A stretch of DNA of 64,000 nt. It comes from Pseudomonas putida. GTDB taxonomy: Bacteria; Pseudomonadota; Gammaproteobacteria; Pseudomonadales; Pseudomonadaceae. Position 1 is the first letter of the stretch, and every line of letters starts with the position of its first letter. Location of the stretch: positions 1-64,000 of the forward strand of contig NZ_JANHLC010000007.1 of assembly GCF_028682395.1 (NCBI RefSeq). Direction: 5' to 3'. A model generated the notes under the pieces. The model saw only the letters and a program-made list of their open reading frames with translations, did not search any database and had not been told where the DNA came from. The translations under genes were made by a program, and so were the position numbers. Shown piece by piece: positions 8,177-15,011 of this stretch.

Positions 8177-8213
8177 GGCGACCTGTCCTTCTTCAGACGC
8201 AGGACAGGTCGCC
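8177..8213. terminator. 13-bp perfect stem-loop between convergent genes
   Basis: GGCGACCTGTCCT (8177-8189) pairs exactly with AGGACAGGTCGCC (8201-8213) around an 11-base loop. It lies between the ends of feaR (plus) and the first SDR gene (minus). No long T run follows on either strand, so it may act as a transcript-stabilising hairpin as much as a terminator. Confidence 0.7.
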
Positions 8214-8220
8214 GTTACGT

Positions 8221-8994
8221 TCAGCCCTGCAGCGTGGCCAGGGTTTCCGGCAGGGTGACCCCGCCATCGACGATCAGGGTCTGGCCGGTGATGTAGCGTG
8301 CCTTGTCCGAGGCCAGAAACAGCATCGCTTCGGCAATGTCCCGGGGCTCACCCAAGCGCCCCAGGGGCACGGCGCTGGCGATGCGGGCAGTGAGCGCGGG
8401 ATCGCCGAGGTTGGCCATGGCCGGGGTGGCAATCATCCCGGGTTCGACGCCGTTGACCCGTACGCCATAGGGCGCCAGCTCCAGGGCCGCGCTGCGGATA
8501 AAGCCATTGACCCCGGCCTTGGAGGCCGCGTAGTGGCTTAACCCCGGATACGCGACGCGCGGCCCGGTGACCGAGGAGGTCACCAGCAGGACACCCGCGC
8601 CCTGGCGCTGGAACAGCGGCAAGGCGCCCTGGGCCAGCCAGAACAGCGCCGCCAGATTGACCGCCAGGGTGCGCTCCAGCAGGGGCGGGCTGATGGCGGT
8701 AAAGGGCGTGAGCGGAAAATAGGCGGCGTTGTGCACCAGGATATCGAGGCGCTCCATTGCTGCGAGCAGCGCGAAGATCGCCTCGTGGTCAGCCAGGTCC
8801 AGGGTCACGGCCCTGGCCTGGCAACCCCGGGCACGCAACTCGTCGACCAGGGCCTGGGCCGGGGCCAGGTTGAGGTCGACGATCACCACCTGTGCCCCCC
8901 GGGTGGCGAAGCCTTCGGCAATGGCCCGGCCGATGCCTTGGGCGCCGCCGGTGACCAGCACGGTCTTGTCGATGAAATCCAGGCCTGTGTCCAT
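8221..8994 (-). CDS. SDR-family NAD(P)-dependent oxidoreductase (first of pair)
   Basis: A classical short-chain dehydrogenase of 257 residues: cofactor loop TGGAQGIG, NAA structural motif, serine at TSSVTG and catalytic YAASK, ending with the common C-terminal ITGQTLIVDGG. It should oxidise or reduce a secondary alcohol or ketone in the cytoplasm. The ATG at 8992-8994 shares a base with the stop of the upstream SDR gene (TGATG), so translation is probably coupled. It is the last gene of a three-gene minus-strand unit with another SDR and a MoaF-like protein. The substrate is unknown; a role in handling hydroxylated amine side chains is only a guess. Confidence 0.85.
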   Translation of the reverse strand: MDTGLDFIDKTVLVTGGAQGIGRAIAEGFATRGAQVVIVDLNLAPAQALVDELRARGCQARAVTLDLADHEAIFALLAAMERLDILVHNAAYFPLTPFTAISPPLLERTLAVNLAALFWLAQGALPLFQRQGAGVLLVTSSVTGPRVAYPGLSHYAASKAGVNGFIRSAALELAPYGVRVNGVEPGMIATPAMANLGDPALTARIASAVPLGRLGEPRDIAEAMLFLASDKARYITGQTLIVDGGVTLPETLATLQG

Positions 8995-9782
8995 CAACTG
9001 CTCCCCAGGGCGCTGTATGCCAGGGTAGGCACATCGACAATGCTCGACCCGCCATCGGCGACGATGGCCGCGCCGGTGATGATTGCTGCCTGTGCGCTGA
9101 TCAGAAAGCGGCAGACACTGGCGATTTCCACGGCGCTGGCCGGGCGGCGCAGCGGTACGTCGGCACAGACCCGGGCATAGGCGGCGTCGAGGTCGCCGCC
9201 GTAGTGCTCCATGAGCGGGCGCATTTCTGCATCGGCCATCGGTGTGCGCACCCAGCCCGGACACACGCAATTGACCCTGACACCTTGCGGGCCATAGTCG
9301 CGGGCCAGTGAACGATTGAGGCCGAGCAGGGCGTGCTTGGCGGTGGTGTAAGCACACACCTGCGGCCCTGCCGCCAGCGAGGCGATGGAGCCCAGCAAAA
9401 CCACGCTGCCGCGCCGTTCGATCAGCATCGGCAGGCAGGCGCGGGCACTCTGGAACGCGCTGTCGAGGTTGCTGCGCAGCGCCGCCTGCCAGGTCTCGTC
9501 GCAGGTCTGGGTGGCACTGCCCAGGCCATGCCCGCCCGCGCAGGCGAGCAGGGCATCGATGCCGCCGAAGCGGGCCTTGATCCGTTCGATAAAGCCGACC
9601 CAGGTCGCGCTGTCGGCGGCGTCGCCGACCAGGACCAGGCCACCGGTCTCGGCGGCGACGCGTTGCAGAGGTTCGGCGCGACGGCCGATCAGTACCAGAT
9701 TGGCACCTTCAGCGGCCAGTTGCCGGGCGCAGGCCTCGCCGATACCCGTGCCGGCGCCGGTAATGACCACGGTTTTACTCAT
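8994..9782 (-). CDS. SDR-family NAD(P)-dependent oxidoreductase (second of pair)
   Basis: A 262-residue short-chain dehydrogenase with cofactor loop TGAGTGIG, CAGG in place of the usual NAG, LGSIAS serine, catalytic YTTAK and C-terminal ITGAAIVADGG. It has only limited likeness to its neighbour SDR, so the pair looks like two different steps rather than a recent duplication. The ATG at 9780-9782 lies inside the last codons of the MoaF-like gene (8-base overlap), which points to translational coupling. Start choice rests on MSKTVVITGAG beginning directly at the first beta strand. The unusual CAGG, which also occurs in some functional SDRs, does not by itself argue against activity. Confidence 0.85.
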   Translation of the reverse strand: MSKTVVITGAGTGIGEACARQLAAEGANLVLIGRRAEPLQRVAAETGGLVLVGDAADSATWVGFIERIKARFGGIDALLACAGGHGLGSATQTCDETWQAALRSNLDSAFQSARACLPMLIERRGSVVLLGSIASLAAGPQVCAYTTAKHALLGLNRSLARDYGPQGVRVNCVCPGWVRTPMADAEMRPLMEHYGGDLDAAYARVCADVPLRRPASAVEIASVCRFLISAQAAIITGAAIVADGGSSIVDVPTLAYSALGSS

Positions 9783-10596
9783 CGCCGTGCTCCGTGCGAT
9801 TGAGCAGGTCGCAGTAGGACGACACCGCGAAGTTGGACAAGGCCTCGAAGCCTTCGCCGGCATAGCCGAAGATCTTGCCGTCGCTGCGATGCTGCTGCAG
9901 GTCGATCATCACCAGGCCGAGGGTCGGGACGATTTTCTCGCGCCAGACAAACAGGTACAGCGCGTCGGCGATCTTGTAGTAGTGGCAGCGGTCGGTGTCG
10001 CACAGGCCCTGCTCGACGCCCTTGAGGCATTGCCAGCTGTAGTACTGGTCGTTGAGGTAGATATGTTCATAGACCTCGGTGGGGCTGTAGCGGTAACGGT
10101 TGCGCATGCCGACCAGTTCGCGGGTCGGGGCATGGGGGCAGGCGCCGTCGTGCCATGGCCGGTCCAGGCTGCCCTGCAGAAACCGCGCCTGTACGCCGGT
10201 CAGTGCCTTGCCCGCCAGCGCACGGCGGTACAGGCCTTCGTCGAGGTCGGCGGCGCTCGGCAGCGTGCCGATCACGGCGGTGAAGGATTGGCTGAGGGTG
10301 TCCAGCACCAGGCTGATCGACCAGGCCTGGCCGTCTTCGTGCTTGATAAAGTCGACCAGGTAGATGCCTGGGCGTACCGACGTCGCGCGGTACGCTGCGC
10401 TGCCGCTGGAGTGGCCATCGGCGGCCAGCCAGTGCACCTGTTCGGCGTCGAAGCGGTGGGCGATTTCCCAGCCGTTCTCAAAGCGCAGGCTGAACTGCTT
10501 GCCGTCCAGCTCGGCCAGGTTGGGCAGGATAAACGCGTGGGGTGTGAAACCCTCGGCGAGGGCGCCTACGGTGATCCAGTCGGAGGAGGTGCTCAT
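9775..10596 (-). CDS. MoaF-domain protein
   Basis: The 273-residue protein resembles the MoaF family, named from the monoamine regulon of Klebsiella, with a two-part lipocalin-like layout: an N-terminal half around FSLRFENGWEIAHRFD and a C-terminal half around YSPTEVYEHIYLNDQYYSWQCLKG. MoaF was once linked to molybdenum cofactor synthesis, but its biochemical role is poorly defined. Here it is the first gene of an operon with two SDR enzymes, so a small-molecule binding or isomerase/hydratase role in a side pathway is more plausible than cofactor synthesis (inference). ATG at 10594-10596 is chosen because the downstream sequence carries the conserved N-terminus; its ribosome binding site is weak. 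Confidence 0.75.
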   Translation of the reverse strand: MSTSSDWITVGALAEGFTPHAFILPNLAELDGKQFSLRFENGWEIAHRFDAEQVHWLAADGHSSGSAAYRATSVRPGIYLVDFIKHEDGQAWSISLVLDTLSQSFTAVIGTLPSAADLDEGLYRRALAGKALTGVQARFLQGSLDRPWHDGACPHAPTRELVGMRNRYRYSPTEVYEHIYLNDQYYSWQCLKGVEQGLCDTDRCHYYKIADALYLFVWREKIVPTLGLVMIDLQQHRSDGKIFGYAGEGFEALSNFAVSSYCDLLNRTEHGDE

Positions 10597-10743
10597 GGGG
10601 GGCTTCTCGTGGGTTAACGGAAGACTCAGTGTGTGGCGACGCAAACACCACGGGTATCAACCGGATGGTTGAGGCGCGAAGGTGAGTCAGCACCGGGGGG
10701 AGCTTGTCTGTCGTCACGGCCTGCCGCGAAGCATTGCCCAGCC

Positions 10744-11418
10744 TTAGCGCGGGTGGAGAAACAGCGCCGTCACCAGTTCGGTGCGATTGCTGACGCCGAC
10801 CTTGCGAAACAGGTTGAGCAGGTGGGTCTTGATGGTGGGCAGGCCGAGATCGAGGTGCCGTGCCAGCAGCTTGTTGCTGGCACCGTCACGCAGCAGCAGG
10901 GCGATCTCCCGTTCACGTTGGGTCAGGCGGTCGAAGGTTTGCGCCGGGGGGCTGCCGATCCTGGGCACGGCCAGTTGCATCAGCCCGTGCAGGGGCAGCA
11001 GATTGGCCAGGTCCTGGCGGCTGAATGGGCCGAGTTCGCCGTGGCGCAGCAGGGAGATCCCGGCAGCGGGTTGGCGGTCCACCAGGGCAATGATTTCCAC
11101 CACGTCGACCACCGAATGCCGGCGCAGAAACCTGCGGTATTCGCGATGACTGCTGTCTGCCTGACGCGCCATGGCCGCGTGCAGCGACACCACCGGCAAT
11201 CCGCTGTCCAGGCAGGCGGCTGGCGTCAGCGGGTCCAGGTGGCGATAGTGCGTGAGGTAGGCGGTGTGCATCGGTGCCTGCATGCCAAGCAACTGGAAGT
11301 CGACGGCCTGCAACTGTGGGTCGATACGGTAGAAGACGGCCAGCGAGGCGGGGACGAAATGGCTGAAGGTGCGCAGACATTGTTGGCCGAAGGCACCGAT
11401 TGGCGAAAGCTCGTGCAT
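10744..11418 (-). CDS. LuxR-type (GerE helix-turn-helix) regulator
   Basis: A 224-residue protein whose C-terminus is a standard LuxR DNA-binding domain (LTQREREIALLLRDGASNK, then LDLGLPTIKTHLLNLFRKVGVSNRTEL). The N-terminal 150 residues form an unassigned sensory domain rather than a phosphorylated receiver: the acidic pocket is missing. ATG at 11416-11418 has GGAG 6 bases ahead; an in-frame start 51 bases upstream overlaps the cupin stop codon and is less likely. The gene follows the cupin and FAD oxidase genes in the same direction, suggesting a local regulator of amine oxidation. A second regulator (feaR) nearby makes its exact job uncertain. Confidence 0.8.
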   Translation of the reverse strand: MHELSPIGAFGQQCLRTFSHFVPASLAVFYRIDPQLQAVDFQLLGMQAPMHTAYLTHYRHLDPLTPAACLDSGLPVVSLHAAMARQADSSHREYRRFLRRHSVVDVVEIIALVDRQPAAGISLLRHGELGPFSRQDLANLLPLHGLMQLAVPRIGSPPAQTFDRLTQREREIALLLRDGASNKLLARHLDLGLPTIKTHLLNLFRKVGVSNRTELVTALFLHPR

Positions 11419-11468
11419 GGCAGGCTCCGCGAAGGTTGGGCAACGGCGCGAACCGCTGCCCGTGTCCA

Positions 11469-11834
11469 TCAGGCTACGGCGTAGTAGTGCTTGACGAAGC
11501 TGTCGCTGACGACTTCCCACAGCACCGGCGTGCCTTTGGTCACGAACCAGCTGTCGCCGGCCTTGAAACGGCTGGTCTGGCCGCTCGACTCGTCGGTCAG
11601 CACGACTTCGCCGGTGACCACTGTAGCTTGCTCGTTGAAGGGGTAGACCATGCGGAACTTGCCCTGGGTGGTGCCAAAGTAGGCGGCGCTGACCGGATCG
11701 GTCGGGGCGCCGGCGGTCATTTTGCCGAAGCATTTGACTTCGCCTTCGAGGATCTCGGAGCCGAGGTCGGCAACGGTGCCCCAGGCATCCAGCTGGTCGA
11801 GGGTGATGCCGTTCTTGATGGCGGTAAGGGACAT
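11469..11834 (-). CDS. Small cupin-domain protein (cupin_3 / DUF861 type)
   Basis: This 121-residue single-cupin protein has the DUF861 signature: FGTTQGKFRMVYPFNEQATVVTGEVVL, then GDSWFVTKGTPVLWEV. The usual metal-ligand histidines of cupins are not evident (the first motif has N-E-Q rather than H-x-H), so metal binding may be absent. Such proteins often sit beside amine or amino acid oxidases, and here the gene is 60 bases behind the FAD oxidase gene in the same orientation. The role is unknown; possibilities are handling the reactive imine or aldehyde product or a sensor function. Confidence 0.8.
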   Translation of the reverse strand: MSLTAIKNGITLDQLDAWGTVADLGSEILEGEVKCFGKMTAGAPTDPVSAAYFGTTQGKFRMVYPFNEQATVVTGEVVLTDESSGQTSRFKAGDSWFVTKGTPVLWEVVSDSFVKHYYAVA

Positions 11835-11894
11835 GGCAGTGACTCCTGATGAGTGGAAAAGTGAACGGGTGGAAGAGGGCGGTAAGGCCTATGT

Positions 11895-13193
11895 TCAGCG
11901 GCGCCCGGACCAATAGCCGGACAACTGGTGCCAGCTCTTGCCGCCGGTGAGCAGCAGGGGCGCGATGTGATCCTTGCCGATGATGGTGCCGCGCTTGACC
12001 GAACTGACCAGGTCGTAGCGGGCCGAGCCCTCGCTCATGCCCTCGGCCAGGACCTTGCAGATGATGTGGCTGGGAGTGACGCCAAAGCCTGAGTAACCTT
12101 GCACGAAGAAGGCGTTGGGCCGTCCGGGCAGGCTGCCGATCTGCGGGAACAGGTTGGCGCTCGTCGCCATGGGGCCGCCCCAGGCCAGGTCGATCTTCAC
12201 GTCCTTGAGGTACGGGAAGATCTTGAGCATCAGGTTGCGGTTCCAGGCCTTGAGGTCGCTGGGAATGTGCTCGATAAACGGTGTGGCCGCGCCGAACAGC
12301 AGGCGGTTCTCGTTTGTGACCCGGTAGTAGTCGATGACCGGGCGGATATCGCTGTAGGCGCCGCGGATCGGGCTGATGCGCTGGATCATTTCGTCCGACA
12401 ACGGCTCGGTCATCATCTGGAACGCATAGGTGTTGATGGTGGAGCGGTGCAGTTCCGGCTCCAGCTTGTTGAGGAAGCTGTCGCAGGCCCACAGCAGCTT
12501 GCTGGCCTTGACCGAGCCCTTGCCGGTGCGCACGGTGATGCGCTCGCCGTACTGCACTTCAAGCGCGGGGCTGTATTCGAAGATCTTGACGCCCAGGCCG
12601 GCCAGCGCCTTGGCTTCGCCGAGCAGCAGGTTGAGCGAGTGCACATGCCCGCCGCCCATGTGCAGCAGGGCGCTGCTGTAGGCATTGGAGCCGATGATCT
12701 GCTGCACGTCGGAGCCGCCGAGAAAGCGGATTTCATGGGGCGAGCCCAGGGACTTGAACTCTTTTTCCCAACTGCGCAGGGTTTTTTCCTGGCGGGCGTT
12801 GAAGCCCATGTAGCCGTAGCCGTGGCAGAAGTCGGCATCGATGGCGTATTTGGCGATACGGCCCTTGATGATATCGGCGCCCATGTCGCTGATTTCGAAG
12901 ATCTGCCGCAGGCCGTCCTCGCCGACGTCTTTCTTGATCTTCTGCAGGTCGTGGCCGATGCCGGCCATGATCTGCCCACCGTTGCGCCCGGTCCCACCGA
13001 AGCCCAGGTAGCGGGCTTCCAGTACGACAATGTTGGTGATGCCCTTTTCAGCCAGCTCCAGCGCGGTGTTGATACCAGAGAAACCACCGCCAATCACCAC
13101 GACATCGGCTTCCAGGTCCTCATGCAACGAGGGGAAGCTGAGATCGTACTTCTTGGTGGCCGTGTAGTAGGTGGGTGTCTCGATATTGATCAT
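11895..13193 (-). CDS. FAD-dependent amine oxidase (PuuB/PauB-like, DAO family)
   Basis: The 432-residue flavoprotein has the FAD dinucleotide motif VVVIGGGFSGINTALELAEKG near residue 30, GTGRNGGQIMAGIGHDL of the gamma-glutamylputrescine oxidase group and the C-terminal FAD contact QGYSGFGVTPSH. Members oxidise primary amines, releasing aldehyde, ammonia and hydrogen peroxide. Neighbouring FeaB-like aldehyde dehydrogenase, permease and the hpa genes suggest an arylethylamine such as tyramine as substrate; a polyamine is the main alternative, though no glutamyl-amine synthetase is present. Two tandem TTGNC-N5-CTGNC elements lie 74-110 bases upstream of the start, consistent with FeaR-type control. 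Confidence 0.85.
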   Translation of the reverse strand: MINIETPTYYTATKKYDLSFPSLHEDLEADVVVIGGGFSGINTALELAEKGITNIVVLEARYLGFGGTGRNGGQIMAGIGHDLQKIKKDVGEDGLRQIFEISDMGADIIKGRIAKYAIDADFCHGYGYMGFNARQEKTLRSWEKEFKSLGSPHEIRFLGGSDVQQIIGSNAYSSALLHMGGGHVHSLNLLLGEAKALAGLGVKIFEYSPALEVQYGERITVRTGKGSVKASKLLWACDSFLNKLEPELHRSTINTYAFQMMTEPLSDEMIQRISPIRGAYSDIRPVIDYYRVTNENRLLFGAATPFIEHIPSDLKAWNRNLMLKIFPYLKDVKIDLAWGGPMATSANLFPQIGSLPGRPNAFFVQGYSGFGVTPSHIICKVLAEGMSEGSARYDLVSSVKRGTIIGKDHIAPLLLTGGKSWHQLSGYWSGRR

Positions 13194-13266
13194 AAATGCA
13201 GCCTGGCATCAAAGTGAGGAAGACCTGCGGATGACGGATATTAGCCCCGGTACGGTGGGCACAGTC

Positions 13267-13303
13267 TTGTCCCTGTCTGCCGAGGCTCTTGACCCGGGCT
13301 GAC
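13267..13303 (+). promoter_or_regulatory. Tandem TTGNC-N5-CTGNC element before the FAD oxidase
   Basis: TTGTC-CCTGT-CTGCC starts at 13267 and TTGAC-CCGGG-CTGAC starts at 13289, exactly 22 bp apart on the plus strand. They lie 74-110 bases upstream of the oxidase start codon (minus strand gene). Confidence 0.6.
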
Positions 13304-13322
13304 AGGCCCAGGGCAGAGGTCT

Positions 13323-13766
13323 TCAGTCCGCGCCCAGCAGCTGCGCCACCCGCGCGACAGCGGCCAGGGCGCATGCGCCATCGAGGGCTTCGCTGGCGCC
13401 GGAAATGCCGATGGCGCCAATCACCGTGTGCTCATGGCGTAGTGGTTCGCCCCCACCAAACAGGGCCATGCCCGGTTGCAACGCCAGGCCCTGGCGGACG
13501 GCGGGTGAACACTGCTCCAGGCGGGCTTGCCAGGCGCTGGTGGCGATGCCGAAGCCAACGGCGGTGCGGGCCTTGTTCAAGGCGATATCGCGACTCTGCA
13601 GGGGCGCACCGTCCATATGGGCCATATGCACCAACTGGCCAGCGGCATCGACCAGGGCGATGCTCACCGTCACGGGCTCGGCCTTGGCCCGTGCCAGCGC
13701 TGCCTGCAAGGCCTGCATCGCGAGTTCCAGGGAAAGGCTGGTTTGTTGCCTGAGCAGGGCGTTCAT
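13323..13766 (-). CDS. GlcG/HbpS-family protein
   Basis: A 147-residue protein of the GlcG/HbpS family, seen in IALVDAAGQLVHMAHMDGAPLQSRDIALNKARTA-type features (I read the VDAAG-x-L and DGA blocks) and the late GGGEPL and GAIGISG segments. Some homologues bind haem, and many are encoded beside oxidases or aldehyde dehydrogenases, but their enzymatic role is mostly unproven. It lies upstream of the FAD oxidase gene in the same direction, separated by 129 bases holding FeaR-like repeats. Its own upstream region carries another repeat pair. ATG at 13764-13766 is supported by AGGAA about 13 bases upstream. Confidence 0.8.
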   Translation of the reverse strand: MNALLRQQTSLSLELAMQALQAALARAKAEPVTVSIALVDAAGQLVHMAHMDGAPLQSRDIALNKARTAVGFGIATSAWQARLEQCSPAVRQGLALQPGMALFGGGEPLRHEHTVIGAIGISGASEALDGACALAAVARVAQLLGAD

Positions 13767-13850
13767 GGGCGCAAGGTTCCTGGGAGATAGAACGGCAGAT
13801 AATGAATAAGTTAATGAGTGCCTGCAATACGGCCGCGCCGTGCCGGGTGC

Positions 13851-13887
13851 GGCATGCACAGACAAGGCCCTTGGCAGTCGTGTGCAA
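13851..13887 (-). promoter_or_regulatory. Tandem TTGNC-N5-CTGNC element before the GlcG/HbpS gene
   Basis: On the minus strand TTGCA-CACGA-CTGCC starts at 13887 and TTGTC-TGTGC-ATGCC starts at 13865, exactly 22 bp apart. The pair lies in the divergent region between the GlcG/HbpS gene and the chemoreceptor gene and faces the former. Confidence 0.55.
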
Positions 13888-13948
13888 GCGATCGGGCGCC
13901 ATTTAGCGTCATATCCGGGCATCGATTTGATAGCCAAACGGTGCGCAC

Positions 13949-14932
13949 ATGTTTCTGAATCGTAGGGAATGGGCCCCAGAGTTGACCGCGATCCTGGCGC
14001 GAATCCGCCAGGGCGTTGACTCGGGTGCCGGCCAGTCTGCGGTACTCAAGCGCCACCCTGCGCTGGTGGCAGCGCTGGAAGCCTTGCTGCAGGAGAACCA
14101 GCGGCAAGCGCAGCGCCTGGACGAAGCGCAGGAGCGCGTTGCCGAGCTATTGCAGGCGGGCGAGCGACAGCAGGGGCAGTTGGGCGAGCTGCAGGCGCGT
14201 CACCAGGGGGCGCTCCAGCACAACGCGGCGCTGCAAGCCGAGATCGAGCGCCAGGGTTGCACCGCCGCCGAGCATGCCCGGGAAGCGCACATCTGGGAGT
14301 TGATCCAGTCGACGCTGACCGAGGGCGTCTGGGATATCAGTGTGGTGCAGGGTGAGATCCAGAACCCGGGCAGCCGGATGCGTATCTCCAACCAGTTCCG
14401 GACGCTGATGGGCTACAGCCAGCAGGAGTTGCCGGACGGCTGGGACGCGCAGGTGAGCATCACTCACCCCGACGACCTGGCGGGCATCATGGCGGTATTC
14501 GACCGTGAGATCGGCAGCGCAGGCGGCAGTGGCGAATATGCCTTCGAGTACCGGATGCGCCACAAGCAACGCGGCTATATCTGGTGTCGCGAACGCGGGC
14601 GAGCCTTGCGCAACGAGCGGGGGCAACTGACGCGGGTGCTGGGGGCCGTGCGCGATATCAGTGATGAACGATCCGCCTTGCAGAGCCATGAGCAGGCCGT
14701 GCAGCGCAGCGAGGAAACCTACGCGCAGATCGCTACGGTGGTCGCAGTGATCAAGACCATTGCCGAGCAGACCAATCTGCTGGCGCTCAATGCGGCCATC
14801 GAGGCGGCGCGGGCCGGGGAGGTCGGGCGCGGATTTTCGGTGGTCGCCGATGAGGTCAAAAAGCTGGCCGCCAGCACCCGCCAGGCCACCGAGCAGATCC
14901 AGGGCATGCTGCATCAGCACCCGAAAAAGTGA
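13949..14932 (+). CDS. Soluble PAS-domain chemoreceptor with short signalling hairpin
   Basis: The 327-residue protein has no membrane segment. Residues about 35-110 form a glutamine-rich coiled coil, residues about 115-235 a PAS fold (HPDDLAGIMAVFDREIG, then ERGRALRNERGQLTRVLGAVRDISDE), and the C-terminus carries the chemoreceptor hairpin tip (TIAEQTNLLALNAAIEAARAGEVGRGFSVVADEVKKLA split around the invariant E and R). The cytoplasmic coiled-coil arms that normally hold methylation sites are almost absent, so adaptation should be limited. Placement inside the amine cluster suggests it steers cells toward the substrate or its redox consequences (inference). The start at 13949 lacks a strong Shine-Dalgarno site. 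Confidence 0.82.
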   Translation: MFLNRREWAPELTAILARIRQGVDSGAGQSAVLKRHPALVAALEALLQENQRQAQRLDEAQERVAELLQAGERQQGQLGELQARHQGALQHNAALQAEIERQGCTAAEHAREAHIWELIQSTLTEGVWDISVVQGEIQNPGSRMRISNQFRTLMGYSQQELPDGWDAQVSITHPDDLAGIMAVFDREIGSAGGSGEYAFEYRMRHKQRGYIWCRERGRALRNERGQLTRVLGAVRDISDERSALQSHEQAVQRSEETYAQIATVVAVIKTIAEQTNLLALNAAIEAARAGEVGRGFSVVADEVKKLAASTRQATEQIQGMLHQHPKK

Positions 14933-14978
14933 GGCCCGCCTGGTGCTGCGTCGCAGGGCCTGGTGTACAGCATGACAA

Positions 14979-15003
14979 GGTGCGCGGCCAATGCCCGCGC
15001 ACC
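14979..15003. terminator. Hairpin between convergent chemoreceptor and aldehyde dehydrogenase genes
   Basis: GGTGCGCGG (14979-14987) pairs with CCGCGCACC (14995-15003) around a 7-base loop. No T run follows, so termination strength is uncertain. Confidence 0.5.
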
Positions 15004-15011
15004 CAGACGCC

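Noticed and set aside
10711..10725. TCGTC-ACGGC-CTGCC before the MoaF operon as a further FeaR-like site
   Set aside because: Only a single weak copy; no partner at 21-23 bp on either side, so it is not counted.
10744..12492. 582-codon minus-strand frame that would fuse upstream sequence to the LuxR regulator
   Set aside because: The upstream part runs through the cupin and FAD oxidase genes in another frame; a good ribosome binding site marks the separate start at 11418.
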